Positions 1 to 44,917 of a stretch of DNA of 64,000 nucleotides are shown one piece after another. Numbering within the stretch: position 1 is the first letter of the stretch; each line of letters opens with the position of its first letter. The DNA is from Amoebidium appalachense (taxonomy: Eukaryota > Ichthyosporea), in contig CAVNZM010000005.1 in assembly GCA_963693365.1 (NCBI GenBank), forward strand, positions 11,904,001 through 11,968,000. Reading direction: 5' to 3'. The notes under the pieces are model-generated. The model searched no databases and had not been told where the DNA came from. It saw nothing but the letters and a program-made list of their open reading frames with translations. A program made the position numbers and the translations under genes.

Positions 1-8481
<8,481 letters not shown>

Positions 8482-9505
8482 AACTCCCCACTCCCCCCAC
8501 TCCCCCCCCCCTTCCCTTCCTGCCCCCCCCCTCCTCCCCCCCCCCCTCCCCCCCCACACACATACACACACCTATCCTCGCTCCGGCGCCTTCTTCTCCT
8601 GTTTGAACAAGCACACACGTGTTCACCCGTACGCCCCGGCGCGCACGTACACACACACACACTCACACTCACACACACTCACACACACGTGCGCACACGC
8701 GGATACAAAGATCTGGCACGTACACATAAGCCGCTCTTTTACCCCTGCTTTTTACTTTCGTTCCACAGCGATGTTCAGGTCTGTCGTGACGAACAATGGA
8801 TTGGGCTTGTGCTACTCGCATTGACTCACACATTCACTCGTATGAGTTCGTTTTTGCCCAGGTTTGGCCTTTTTTCCCTTTCTTCGAACACACCGAACTG
8901 TAAACGATGGTTTATGAAGGATAAAACGTGATCCTCATGTTCTAAATCATGTAGTAAAAGCTTTTTGTGTTACTTGTATGAATTTATCCAATGTGCCGTG
9001 CGGTTGGTGGTTTGAATGCTGATATGTTGAAGGTTGGGTATATTCCTACTTTTTTAATTGTTTTATCTAGAATGGGTCTAATTATTAGATGCCACAAATT
9101 TCGATATTGTGAATGACGTCGGCAATATAGATGTCTATAAGTATTTCAGAATTTTCATGTTGGGAGAGAGTATCATTCGTGAAGGTTTGCTCTGTTGATA
9201 CATTTCGTAGTGCTTTTATGTGCGAGATAATGGATTATCTGTGCTTGGGTGCACGTAGATGGCAGGGTCTCTGTATATTCCTCACGTTTGTTGGGTGTGA
9301 ATCGATAGTGTTACGATCGGGTCACATTGTGATTGTAACTGTAAGAAAATATGTAAGCATGGCTGTATATCCATTAAAGGCGTGTACACATATAACATGA
9401 AAGTGCGAGAGTTCAATGTGCCTGCACGTGTCCCGTGTGCACAGAGCGCGAGCCGGTAACGTGCAAATGCACACTCGTTCCCCACACACGTATAAGGAGC
9501 AGCAC

Positions 9506-9555
<50 letters not shown>

Positions 9556-9594
9556 GCAGGGTGAGGTGGTATATGGAGGTGCGATTTTTTTTTT

Positions 9595-9644
<50 letters not shown>

Positions 9645-10261
9645 GAGGCCTCGTTTAGATTTTCTAAGTGAATGGTCACGTTGCATTCAACTCCTCAGGC
9701 TGCGCAAGGTGCTACCCCCTCCCCCCCCCCCCCCCCCCCCTTCCCCGCTCCTCCCCCAACCCACCCACCCATCCCCGCCTCAAAAGCACATATCCCTTGT
9801 TAGCACACGTAATCACAACCATTGGCATCGCCAAAACCACCACCAGCCATAGAACACTTCATCATCTCGTCCAACAAAAGAAAAATGAGGCAAAGGAGAA
9901 AGAAGAACAAAGAAAACACAAGCCGGCTCGATTTCATAGGGGACGGCCATCAATTGCAAGCTGTGTACAAATAGTGATCCTGATAGCACTCAATTGCGAT
10001 TGGTGACCATAAGCCTTTATTCAATACATGTATGTGTGCCCGTATCACGTTTGTGTTCCTCAACTTCAGGTCGCGACATACGTCTGGCAAGTAAGATACG
10101 CACCACGTCCAGTATCTAAAACTCACGGTGGCATCGAAGAGCCCGTATGGCATATATGAAGTGTATATAAATCCGTCTGTGTAGATGTTGTCTTGATTAA
10201 TTAATGACTGACAGCTGAAGAGAATATTTCGGAACACACACACACACACACACACTTTCGG

Positions 10262-10310
<49 letters not shown>

Positions 10311-10479
10311 ACATACACGCACACGCGCATACACGCACACACACCTACACCAACACACACACACACAAACCCTACATAACTATTTTTCTGCAAACTTTAA
10401 GGTATACAGGCCAGAAGCATGTCCTAATACTAAACGATAAAAAATCCATTAATCCCGTCGGTCTATTTATAGATATTTC
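8482..10479. other. Convergent intergenic spacer between the TBC gene and the DsbA-like gene
   Basis: No reading frame with a recognisable product was found. The stretch holds (CA)n remnants to about 8700, unique AT-moderate sequence from 8700 to 9500, a (GT)n at 9510-9553, a T(n)G(n) tract at 9583-9643, a C-run near 9720-9740 and a (CA)n at 10237-10300. The neighbouring genes converge here, so both 3' UTRs should lie inside. Confidence 0.7.
10016..10021 (-). terminator. Poly(A) signal AATAAA of the DsbA-like gene
   Basis: TTTATT on the plus strand reads AATAAA on the minus strand, about 460 bases after the stop codon at 10480-10482. It is the first perfect hexamer downstream of the gene. 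The implied 3' UTR carries a (CA)n tract. Confidence 0.5.
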
Positions 10480-10653
10480 CTATTTAGGGATGGAGGGACG
10501 CAGGGCCTCCAGCCATTGGTTGGTCGTCCAGCCGGAGGACACGTTGGGATTGGGCAGACCGTTGATAAGAGCCGTGGGGGATACGTGCACGTGGTGGTGC
10601 TGATGGTGTGTGTGTGTGTGTGTGTGTGTGACAAGGGGGGGGGGGGGGGGGAA

Positions 10654-10687
<34 letters not shown>

Positions 10688-11009
10688 GGGTTAGAATGTG
10701 TTGCACAGTATGAAGCCAAACATCTGCAACGAAACCACCACCACACAGTCCAGAACCAACCCCCCCCCCCCCCTCCCCCTCCCCCCCCCCCAAAAGATAC
10801 CAAGAAAAAAACCCGAAAAAACGAACGAGCATTATTGAAGGCGGAGAGGAGGAGGAGGAGGGGGGGGGGCTACAGTTAAGCTGCCAGAGGGACAAAGGGT
10901 GAAAGTTGGGCACCTTGGTGCACGTGCTCGTGCGTGAGCTTACCGCAGATGACTCTACCAGATGGCAAATTTCGCTCATTCCTAGCCGGTGAGACTTTGA
11001 GGGAGAGGG

Positions 11010-11052
<43 letters not shown>

Positions 11053-11125
11053 GGGGGGGATGGATGGGTGTGTGTGTGCGTGTGTGCGTTTTGTGTGTGT
11101 GTTTGTGGAGGGACGAGGAAGAAGG

Positions 11126-11162
<37 letters not shown>

Positions 11163-11751
11163 CTGGGGGCTTACCCTGGAGTACTTGACGAACCACTTGA
11201 AGTCGTTGACGACGGACGACACCCCATTGGTCTTCACCTCCATAGCATCCATAAACTTGGCCTTGTCCACCCCAACTGACCGCCTTAGGTAAGCACATGA
11301 AAATGGGCCTGTTTCATCATTTCATTTTTGGCATGCCAGTTCCACAAGAAGAAACTCTAAGATTTAAGAACATGTGTGTGTATGTGTGTGTGTGTGCGCG
11401 CCCGTGCCTGGAAGTGTGGGTGTCGAAGGGAGAGAAGGAAGGGGGGGAAGATAGGGGGGGATGGGGAAGCAATGAGGGAGGGGGAGGGGAGGGGGAGGAG
11501 GGGGGGGGGGGGGGGGGGGGGGAGCGGTCGACTAGGACTGAAGTAAAACCCCAGGTTGTAAATGCTCATGAGATAATTCGAAAGTAAAGATGCAGATTTC
11601 CCCTCTCTATGCACCGCCCCACGGTTTCTAATGTACTTACGGTGAACATACATCTATGCATGTGAAGCGTGCAACGCGCATGACGGTGTGTGTTTAAAAT
11701 GGGAGGGAGTTGCATGAAACGGGTTGCGTAAATTGGGTTGTGGCTGCATAA

Positions 11752-11788
<37 letters not shown>

Positions 11789-11880
11789 CGTGGTGCAAGG
11801 AGGTCAGCAATCTCTTCAGTTGCCTGCAGGCGACCCTTGTTGTAGGCCACCTTCTCCTTGAAGCTGCGTGTGTGTGTTTA

Positions 11881-11911
<31 letters not shown>

Positions 11912-12257
11912 TGAGAGGAGGGGGGGGGAGGGGGGGGAAGGGGGGAAGGGGGGAGGGGAGGGGGGGGGGGGGGGGGGTTAAAGGGGTGGTGAGTGCCAAT
12001 GAATGCCGTCCTTCATCAGGAGAAGGGTTCAGGGGAGATCTGTGAAACCATACATGTGCATATTATTTCTTTCAATTCACCCTACACCCAAACCAGTTTC
12101 CTAACCCATGCAGCAGCCCCCCTCCCTCCCCTGGCGGACCGAAAGACATATAGACGCACACGCACACACAGACACACACACACACACACACCACCACCAT
12201 CACCACCACCACCCACTTTTTAATTCTTTTTTATCCGGAGAGGGCGAGGGTGAGCCT

Positions 12258-12332
<75 letters not shown>

Positions 12333-12550
12333 AGACACTTTTCCTGGTTGTCGTAGAGTACGCGTGCAATCTGATAGAACTTGCCGGGAGCCAGTTTCGA
12401 GGCGGCAATGGCAGCTTCACTGCACAGGGCTGAGAGAATGTGCCAGGGCTGGGGGTGGTGCATGTAGATGTGCTGCACCATGCCTGGCCACTCCTTCTCG
12501 ATGGCTGGAAAGATGGTCTGTGAAAGCACGTGTGTGTGTGATGATGGGGG

Positions 12551-12587
<37 letters not shown>

Positions 12588-13848
12588 GTCTCCACACACC
12601 TAGGGTATGTTTATGTGGCACGTGTCAGCAAGCTTTCATCAGAACTCAATGAAGGTTTTTCCACTTTCTTTAAATTGGGGGCGGTGGCAGGGGAGAGGGG
12701 GGGGGGGGGGGGGGGGGGAAGGGGGGGGGGACAAATTGGCTTGGGCAGAGTAGAAGTAGGAGGGGAAGGCGGGGAACAGGTTAGCATTGTGCTTTCGACT
12801 GTGCTTCTGTTTCCTTGTGTGTGTGGTGTGGTGGTGATGGGGGCACGGGGGCAAGGGGGGGGGGGAGGAGGGGGGAGGAGGACAGGCCGGAGGGGAATGT
12901 GGGGTCATTTCTATTTATTTATCTTTATTTTTACTTTTATTTTCTTTTTTTTTCTTTTTTTTTTTTGGGGGGGGGGGGGGGGGAGGGAGGAAGGGGGTCG
13001 GGGAAGGTGCGGTAGGAAAGAAGGAGAAAAGACGGATTCAGGGAACCAATGATTGTGTCGCCTGTGAGTGTGTGTTTGTGGGCTTGTCCCTTCTGTGTAT
13101 TTGCGCGCGCGTGTGCGTATGGGTGCGCGTGTGCACGTGTGTGTGTAACTGACGTGGATATGCATGTACGTGCTTGACTATGTGTCACGGTGCAAGAGTA
13201 TACGTTTAAATGTCACAGCGTGCCCACACATCGTATTAATGTATGCACGTACCTCCGTCATGTTGATGAAGTACTTCTTGCAAAAGGGGCACAGGAAGTC
13301 CAGAAACACCTCCACAACCACTGGGGCATCGGCAGACCCCAGACGGTTATCTGTGTCGGGAAGGGGGGTTGTGTGGTTGTGTATGTGGGCAGGGAAGGGC
13401 GGCAGGGCGGGGGGAAGGGGCCGGGGGGGGGGGGGAGGGGGGAGGGGGGAGAGGGGCGCGTGAGTGGGGGTGGATGGGTGTGGGGGGAGAGGGGTGAATA
13501 GCTTAAAAACAAAAAAAAACTCTTCTCAGACACCGTGACAGCAAGCGAAGAGAGAGAGAGATGTCGTGATTGTGACATGGCATCCAGGAGTGACAAAAAT
13601 GACATGCAAATGACACCGTGAAGGGACCACTAAGGCTTTTTCAAGGTGATGGCGTGTCGGGTATAATTTTCTATGTGTTAGAAGCTTGCACGTCAGGGAT
13701 AGGGGGTTAGTGTGTAATATAATACTATTACGGAAAAACAACGTGACATTGGAGGCAATGTCACTGTCATCAGCTCTTAGTTGGACCTTCCTTGGGAGGG
13801 TGGGTGGGTTCGGCGGAGGGGGGGGAAGGAAGGGGGGGGGGTGGGGTT

Positions 13849-13881
<33 letters not shown>

Positions 13882-13960
13882 GGAGGCGGGGGGGGGGGGG
13901 GGGGGGGGGGGGGGGGAGGGGGGAGAGGAAGAGGATACCAGAGTATTCGACAGGCAGCAT
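10480..13960 (-). CDS. DsbA-like thioredoxin-fold oxidoreductase, complete, six exons
   Basis: Exons in transcript order: 13960-13939, 13350-13253, 12517-12339, 11863-11790, 11275-11175, 10599-10480. All phases join, giving 197 residues. The start is the ATG at 13960 (MLPVEYS). The DsbA-family order is clear: an N-terminal strand VVVEVFLDFL, the redox motif CPFC followed by KKYFINM, a helical insertion (IEKEWPGMVQHIYMHHPQPW to KFYQIARVLYDNQE), GVDKAKFMDAM, and a C-terminal VSPTALING with the expected cis-proline before the last strand, ending SGWTTNQWLEALRPSIPK. The family catalyses thiol-disulphide exchange or related chemistry. No signal peptide is seen, so it is probably cytosolic or its targeting is not visible. 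Its introns are packed with C-runs and CA tracts on the coding strand. Confidence 0.9.
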
Positions 13961-15992
13961 CTTGTCAGTGCAGTTTGTTGCAGTCTTCTTGGGGTGTCAG
14001 TGTGTTCTGTTAGAGAAACTGTTTCTTTTTCTGGTTTTATATGTGACAGACACAGGGCGGGCAACTGTCTAATTTTTCAAAATTTGAAAAATTGCCACCA
14101 CATACCATAAAAGGCTGAAAGATTTAAAATTCACCAATCAAACCGCCAGATTTAATCGTGAGCACGGCCGGGAAGTTGAAGAGGGCCGTGAGGCAAAAAA
14201 CAAAGCTCTCAAGCAGTCCAGTGGACACGGTTTCATTTCCGTGCACACATCGCACATGACTGTAGACAAAACACCGGATCTTATAAGGCATTTTCCGGAT
14301 GCAAGTTTATAAGGCCGGGCTTTCAAGCTCCCCTGACGCACACGTGATAATGCATGTGGCACATGAATAAAGCGTGGCTTGATCTTTGATAATTTTCGAG
14401 AGGCTTATGTAATACGTAGACGCACACAGGACCCACGTGGTCACATGGAGGGACATGGGCCATGTTGGAACGCTCAATCGCGCACACATGCTTCACAGGT
14501 GTGCACGTACAGTACTCTCAACTTCTGCAAGTGCGTTGCGCGTGCGAGTACGTGCATACACGCCTCAATACACGCACACACATACACTGTTGCCAAGACA
14601 TCTCCAGCTGCAGCTGCCTCTCAGCGCTTGCGCGAGATATCTCTAGGGGAGTCTCTCTCTCTCAACATTCTTCGATTAGCTCACCGATGCTTCGAATTCA
14701 ACGTTCAAGCGCTGATTCATGCACAGACACGCACAGGCTCACACGCGTGCACACGCACGCAAGCACACACGCACACACATACACGTACACGTGTACACAC
14801 ATACACGTGCACATACAGTACACACGTGCACACACACGTGCATACACACGCGCGCGCAAGCGCGTACACAGGTACACACACACACACACACGCACACACA
14901 AACTCGCGCACACACACACGTACACACACACACGCATACACACACGTGCGTGCGCGCTTGCAGCCACTCTCACACACGCGCGCGCACAGGCAAATTTACA
15001 CACGCACGCACACACACACACATGCACGCAAACACGCAGTCACCCCTTGCCCCTACCCCCCTCTTTTCGCTTGATCCGGAGGGACAAACCGGCATGACAA
15101 ACTTTTGAAAAGAAACAAAAGCCATCCGCCGCATCATCTGATTCATTCAATATTAGAAGCAGGAGTACATATGCCACTTAATCGGTCCGTGCCAGGCTGT
15201 GCTCGAAAAGGGCAGCTTGAAGGGTGCAAGATTTTAGCCATGAACCCCTTTTTGCTTTTGTTTGCCTGTTTGGAACGCCGGAGCGAAGCCTTGAGGAGTA
15301 CGGGGGGGGTGGGATGCACCGATGACTCGAGCGTACTCTCAGGAAAGATGTCCAATGGCGCCAAAATGTGACTGCTTGAATTGGGTAAAAAAAGTTAATA
15401 GGAATGCACCAAATAAGGTTTATCGATGTCGAGGAATTTATGTGACAGCCAATCACACGCCCGAAGCGGTTGTCAAGGAGTTCCTCGTTATTATCGTAGG
15501 TGTAAATAACTCTTCACTCTCTTCGTGATACCACAAATCACCAGCAATTTACTGCAGGAAAAAAAAAAAAAAAAAAAAACTGCAAAGTTTACCGAAAGGA
15601 AATATAGCTATGAATTTATGTTCAACTACAAACTAACTAGTTTATGATGTGCTTCACTTGCTGATGAATTGAGAAACCATGGCGAAGTAGGAAGCCACTA
15701 TTATCGAGGGCACTTTACACTACCGAAGATACAGACGATCAGATCCGAGTCAGTGTGAGCCTTGAGTCACTGATGACTGTTCCGGACTGCTCACTCTTTA
15801 CCTTATGACTTTGAGGTGTTGTGCCGAGTTTTTTTTACCCTCTTAACACAAGTATAGAAAGTTCCATTAACTTTGATAACCTAAACTCTCTCTGACAAAT
15901 CTGGCCTGTTTTTTGCGTATTTTAGTTCTAGGATTTGACTAAACAAAGCACCACTCTCCACCGACCCATTCGAACACGTGCCTACCAGAAAA
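13961..15992. other. Divergent intergenic region upstream of the DsbA-like and SDF2-like genes
   Basis: The two flanking genes diverge, so promoters of both should lie here. A CA-rich, CACG-rich block covers about 14715-15040. The rest is unique sequence with only short frames and no recognised product. A 20-base A run sits near 15560. I saw no RNA gene. Confidence 0.6.
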
Positions 15993-16628
15993 ATGCATGT
16001 CAACACATTTCTCTCTACTCTTGTAGTCCTAACAGCCCCGTTTGTAGCCACAGCTGCAGATGCAGAGAAACCTGCTCCTGGTTTCGAATTCGTTACATGT
16101 GGAAGCACAATTAAGCTCACACACAGACCAACTGCCTACAAGCTACACTCCCACGATGTTAAGTATGGAAGTGGGAGTGGACAGCAGACTGTGACAGGCA
16201 TGTGGCTTAAAGACGACATAAACAGCTATTGGCTAGTTAAAGGGGCACACGACAAACCTTGCGTTCGTGCTTTTCCCATCAAGTGTGGTGACACCATCCG
16301 CCTTACACACGTTACGACAAAGAAGAACCTACACACACATCTATTCACTGCACCCATGTCTGGGCATCAAGAAGTGAGCGCGTTCGGAGACAACGGTGTG
16401 GGCGATGGCGGTGATAACTGGGTTGCAACATGCAGCACAGGGAAATGGAAGAGAATGGAGGATGTTGCGCTTAAACATGTGGACACGGGAAGGTTTTTGA
16501 CGGCATCGCATCAGTACAAATTCAATAGACCGATTGAGGGGCAGCTGGAGGTTGCGGCGAAGGGCTGGGAGGATAGGGAGACGGTGTGGTTTGCGGATGA
16601 GGGTCTGTTCATGAAGGCCCAGGAGTAA
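15993..16628 (+). CDS. SDF2-like secreted/ER protein with MIR repeats, intronless
   Basis: The ATG at 15993 gives 211 residues, the usual length of SDF2 proteins; an upstream in-frame GTG is not needed. Residues 1 to about 26 form a signal peptide (MHVNTFLSTLVVLTAPFVATA). The mature part begins near PGFEFVTCGSTIKL and holds three MIR-type repeats: one with YKLHSHDVKYGSGSGQQ, one with CGDTIRLTHVTTKKNLHTHL, and one with LKHVDTGRFLTASH. SDF2 proteins work in the endoplasmic reticulum in glycoprotein quality control, with Hsp40/BiP partners in animals and plants. No KDEL-like retention signal ends the chain. It is the only intronless gene here and its frame is free of the surrounding repeats. A T-run starts just after the stop. 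Confidence 0.93.
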   Translation: MHVNTFLSTLVVLTAPFVATAADAEKPAPGFEFVTCGSTIKLTHRPTAYKLHSHDVKYGSGSGQQTVTGMWLKDDINSYWLVKGAHDKPCVRAFPIKCGDTIRLTHVTTKKNLHTHLFTAPMSGHQEVSAFGDNGVGDGGDNWVATCSTGKWKRMEDVALKHVDTGRFLTASHQYKFNRPIEGQLEVAAKGWEDRETVWFADEGLFMKAQE

Positions 16629-16632
16629 AGAA

Positions 16633-16663
<31 letters not shown>

Positions 16664-17143
16664 GTCTTTGCTTATGTCGAGGGATTTGAGGATAGGAGCA
16701 GGAGGCATGTCAGAAAAGGTCATTGGAAAATGCATGGCAGGATGATTGGGGCAACCTGTCGTGTGGTAGATGTTCAGTTTTTCCTCCTTTTTTTCTTTTC
16801 TGTTCTTCTTTTTTTTGGGGGGGGGGGAGGGGGGGGGGGAGGGGGCAGGTGGGGAAGGGTGGGTGGGGGTGGGGGGGGGGGTGGGGGGAGGGGTTGCTGA
16901 CAGTGCACTGCAACGGATTAGTGTAAGCACAATTCAAGTTCTAGTTGGTGGCTTGCAAGACGTCTTCTTTTTTCTGTTGTATCCCTAGTGCGCACACGTG
17001 TGAATGTTATGAAATAGATTGTATCTTTTATCAGATTTGTCTATCGAATTATTGCCTCTTTTTTGCCACCCGGATGGTATACATCGTGTGATGCACAAAC
17101 ACCTTAGTACTACACACCCACACACATGCACGCACGCACACAA

Positions 17144-17197
<54 letters not shown>

Positions 17198-17456
17198 GAA
17201 AGAAACACGCGGCGGCAGACACTCGTGCTAGTCATGGTTTTCTTTGGCAAACAAAAATTTGAATGTGCTGGGTCACTAGACGCTGAAGTCAGCAAGACTG
17301 AAAATACATCAGATTCTAAGCGGCATGCCGTAACTTCGGTCGATCCCCCCCCCTTCCCCCCCCCCCCCCCCCCCCCCAGGGCCCCCTTTGGCGTGTGGGA
17401 GGGTGTATGTGTTGGGTTGGGCTCTGAGAGTGTGTGTGTGTTTTGGGGGGGGGCAG

Positions 17457-17497
<41 letters not shown>

Positions 17498-17952
17498 ATG
17501 CACACACACCCGTTGACGTTACAAATAGTAATCACGTAACTTTTGCCCCTAAGTTTTCCCCACCACCCCCACGAATGCCATATGAACTCATCATTCGAAA
17601 CCGTCGATCATATGCTTGGGGTTTCAAACTGATTATACAAGTGCCGACATGAAGGGCTTCATCATAGTGGCCACGAGCACACCCACCGGGCCAATACGTC
17701 TCTATTTTTCTAAGTTAAACCACCTTCCAGTTATATTCAAATGCACAATCAATGTCATAAATATTTCGTGCACGCCCACATGGGGCCCCACCCCACAGGC
17801 CCCATCCTTTGTTTAGCCATGTTCTTGTGTAAAAGGGACTAGAAGGGGCGGTCACTTAACATCAAAACGCGGTACAAATTTAAATGACAGGTTATCGATC
17901 ATTATTATTGAATGCGCAATCGTGTTTTTTTTTTTTTTTTTGGATGGGGGCG

Positions 17953-18009
<57 letters not shown>

Positions 18010-18962
18010 TTAGGTTCAAGGCACCTCAATAATACGTAGAGCACAAAGTAGATTACACATTCATGATCACGACGGACGAACGAGGCAGATTCTGCATAGC
18101 ACACATGGAATATGCATCACCCTGGGAGCCCATTGCGCGGGAGGGCAGGACGGGTGGCTTGGTGGGTGGGTGGCGGCGGCAGTGTGGTGTGTGGGTGTGC
18201 GGGGCTTGGGGTGGGGGTGGGGGTGGGGGTGGGGGGGAGAAGGGGGGGGGGGGGGTTGTAGAGACCAGTAAAGCGTTTATCTGCTTTGGTATAGGCCAAT
18301 AGCAGACTCCTCAGACTATCGGCAACCACAGTCACCAAAGTTCCAATGATTCATAATGGTTTTTAACACTTTACTGTATTACGTATAGGGTTGTTTACGT
18401 ATCAACACGTATCTGCTTCTTTCTTTCCATTCGATATAGTACTACATGCATATGTACGAAAGGTAAATACATGGCAGACCTGCTAAGAAGGATCATCTAA
18501 CACCATCATTTATCACCAACACGATCGAGATCTTGTGCCTCATCCATGCTCAGATATCAACTATTCTACCCTCGATACCCACAAACATGGTCGCCGGTCA
18601 ATCAAATTCCTTTCTCCAGATACTCGCACAACGATTCGCGAAAGTATTCAACAACACAGAAATCAAAGGGGGATTTGGCCGTAAGAACATGCAATTTGTG
18701 GATCAAATCATTCCAAACAAAACGTAAACATTAAAAGGCATGCCAGCAGTGAATATTTGTTAAGACCTGTGAACCGTGTGCCCACAGAAACAAGGCAAAA
18801 GATTGGATTTGACAAAGAATACAATTGGCTTACCTAAGAATGACAATTCACAAAACGAATCATGAGGATTCACAAAACGAATCACACAAAACTTCAAACA
18901 TTTCACAAAAGCAACCATACTCGCACTCTCCATCCCGCAGAAAACCCACACACCACCATCAC
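16629..18962. other. Convergent spacer after the SDF2-like gene and the DDT/PHD gene
   Basis: Contents include a T-run at 16637-16662, a G-rich tract at 16817-16890, (CA)n at 17150-17193, C- and G-runs at 17345-17495, a T(n)G(n) tract at 17926-18008 and unique sequence from 18300 to 18960. No coding region is supported. The long downstream flank of the DDT/PHD gene may hold its 3' UTR; no perfect AATAAA was seen near the stop. Confidence 0.6.
18009..18130 (-). repeat. Copy of the dispersed C-tailed repeat
   Basis: Read on the minus strand, a body containing a TGTAATCTACTTTGTGCTC-like core and GAATGTGTAATC is followed by a C-run of about 50 and then a run of As. Similar bodies lie next to C-runs at other sites in this window. 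This copy lies outside the coding exons of the neighbouring gene. Confidence 0.55.
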
Positions 18963-41580
<22,618 letters not shown>

Positions 41581-42830
41581 CTGAAAGACAAGTACCATTT
41601 TGTTAGAAGATTGCGCAAATGGCGTCACCATGGACAACAAAAGCAGCCGCAAGATACCCCGTGGGCCCCGGAAAGGGGGGGGGGGGGGGGGGGGGAGGGG
41701 GGGGGAGGTGGGGGGGTCATAAGAGTCGCGTAGGGACGATTGTAAAAAGATGGCTGAGAATGAACAGAAAAGAAAGCAGGAGGCACGAAGCGAGCGTGGT
41801 CGGATAAACGGGGTGTGAGGGGGTAGTATAAGGGGACGGGGGCAGGGGGGTGGGTGGGGGGGGGGGGGGGGGATGCATCGGTGGGCAGATCTCGAGGAAC
41901 ATATTACCATGAGCACAAACCAAGTCTTTTCATCACCCTAAGCAGCATGAGAGTGTCATAAGCGGGAATAGGTGTAAACAGCAACACCAAGCTCTGCAGA
42001 GATAAAAGGGCCTCACAAGAGAAACTAGCATCACATCAGGCCTAGAACATGTATGCATATATGAGTGCAAGGCCCTGGGGTGCATGTGTTCTTATTGGGG
42101 CCCCGTTCCAGTTTCAACGAAAACACATATGGAAGAGTAGTAGAAGCTGTAGTAACTCGGAACAACACATCGGTCAAGGGAAACATGCAGCGAGAGAAAC
42201 CCCTGGTGCTCGAAGGGATGGGGGGAGACCGCTAGCTTGGGGGGATGTTGACGTGGGGCACACACCTGTGTGGCAACCAGCTCAACGCTAGGTCAATAAA
42301 AAGCTAAAAATAGTATACTACTATACTCGGACGATTTCCTAAAAACATGCAACCCAGGTTGTTTGCGAGTGGATAGCGAAACTTTGACACGGGCGCGTGA
42401 ACGGAACACAGCGGTTGGTCTAAAGGGGTGAAGGGAACCAATTAGAACGCAGGTTCGAATTTTCAGCTGAAATTTCGGTTTCTTCATGGATAATCGTGCA
42501 AATTTCATGCAAATTCATGCTCGGTCGCGGAAGGAGAGTTTCCCCTTGGGCCACACCCCTTTTGAATGGTAGTACGACTCTTGAATGCAACTTTGGTTGG
42601 TGACACTATGAGTGAGCTGAACACGTGAACACGTGTTGGCACAAAAGAACGCATGCACGGCGAGGCAAACAAACACCGCACACAGAGACCGGGCCTCCTA
42701 ATATTAGACATGATTACCGACTTCAACCTATGATATCTCAGAATTTGGGAGATAACAGATACCGATATTTTTCCATTGAATACGTAGTGCTTTGCTTCTT
42801 TTCTTTTTTTCACTCTTTTTTTTTTTTTTT

Positions 42831-42869
<39 letters not shown>

Positions 42870-43024
42870 AGTACATACATACCAAGGAGCACTATGTACA
42901 CGTTAGAAGTTGAGAGGCTTTCACGTAATTATAAGTTGAAGAAAATAGAAAGAACAAGAAGCCTCGGGTGAATTTTGAGAGAAGAAGGGGGGCGGGCGGA
43001 GGGCCCGTGGGGTGGGGGGGGGAA

Positions 43025-43075
<51 letters not shown>

Positions 43076-44873
43076 GAAGGGCACGATTCGTGCATATGCA
43101 CGGGGCAAAATTTTGGCTGCTTCCTCCCTTCAACATGTGCACCCTATATTATCCTGAGGCTAATTCATATTCAGTGATATATGTATATATATATGAATAT
43201 GCATTTCAAACATCCACACAAACAATACCCCTTCCGGCCCGGGAAAAGCCTTATGGCATAGATGTCTGGTTGTTAAATGACGTAATCGCGGTCAATCGCG
43301 GATACATAAGAACGTTTTTCGAAGATCAAACAGATATATTCTCGAATTTTCTGCTGCGGCACTTGCACACAATATATCAGCTGACATTCACAAACCCACA
43401 CTCACCTGCACACAGGTGAGTACTCAGTACGGTACTTTAACGCATGTGCACAAGAGTCTGGCACACAAATACCAAATATGGTTGCCTAGCCACACCCGAT
43501 CATGTGTCGCCGCTGAGCAACTCAAAAGTCATCTGTACTTAGATGACCCCTTTGCGTTAAAACTTACCGCGAATATAACTTACGTATACATCTGCTTTAG
43601 CGCAGGCGGTTTGGACTAGACTCTGTTTTGGGTGGGTGTCATCCCCCCCCCCCCCCCCCCCCCCCCCCCCGTGCCCCCCCCCCCCCCCCCCCCCCCGGCC
43701 TCCCTTCCCACTACACACACACATACCCACACACACACACCACCACCGCCATCTCTCTCCCCCGGCCCCCCCTCCCCCCTTTCCCCCCTCCCCCCTCTCC
43801 CCCCCCCTCCCCCCACCCCCCCTCTCTCTCCCACGTATGTTTTCTTGATTGGCATCATTCGATTCCTCATAGCTACGTTTTAAAAATTCTCATACCGTGA
43901 TAGCCGGTTTTCTCATTTTAGACATGTATCCGTTATGTATGTTAGTTTTCATTCAATCCTTTTTCTTTCAGCATCAGATTACTCATCGGCAGATGCCATG
44001 ATTTGAACTCGGCTTCTCAGGAAAGCGTTATAGTGTGCGAGAAAAAGTTAGCATGTGTAAAAGGACAATGCCTATACTGCTGCAGATCTCGAATGCTGTG
44101 AAGACTCGATTCGAGATCATATATCATATATGTGTACCCCAAAAAACTTTTGTAAACGCCTGACGTGCACTGCTGGGGTTATTGCGTAATATTTAAAGAG
44201 TTCGACTACGACCATCGATATCGACCAGCATATGTATATAGTAGAGGGAACCACCTGAGTATCATACCAAAAAAGTGTTTGTCAAACTATTTCAGGGGCC
44301 AGGTTTAAGGGTGACCAGTTAATAGGTGTGGCTTGAGTATAATTATGGAAGAGGCGCACGTGCATTGAAGATTGTTAGCATGGAAACTTTTATGTAATGC
44401 ATCCAATAGTCACTTTCAGGGAAAAAATTATACGGCTAACGTTTCTTCTTATGTTACTAATTTATCATTTGGAAAATGTGCACAGTCTTTACTAATTTCA
44501 AATAAGGTCGACACAGATCTGTGCAGGGTGTGCGAGTTTCCATTTGTGTGTATAATAAACGGCGCCGGGGTTTCTCGCCGAAAATTGAAAGTTTGTTGAT
44601 GTCGCTAATTAAGCATCAAAAGTTTACATCCATAATAAAGCGCCCTTGCCTAAAAAGCCTTGGCAATATGATAGGCAGTACTTGGGGAAGGATAAAAATT
44701 TGGGGTGCAAAAAACGAGGAGAGGGAGAGGGAGGGCGAGGAAAAGAAAAAGAAAGAGAAACGAGCGAAATACTTCAGTGGTATCCTCACAAGCCCCCCCT
44801 CCCCCCCCCCCCCCCCCCCCACACACACACCCCCCCCCCCCCCCTCTTCCCCCCCCCTCCCCCCAGCCCTCCT

Positions 44874-44917
<44 letters not shown>

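Noticed and set aside
10941-10990. Extra exon of the DsbA-like gene (splice-like edges, 50 bp)
   Set aside because: The flanking exons join in phase 0 without it and the fold is complete; including it would break the VSPT region.
15978-15992. Upstream GTG start for the SDF2-like gene
   Set aside because: The ATG at 15993 gives the standard length and a proper signal peptide; GTG starts are not expected here.
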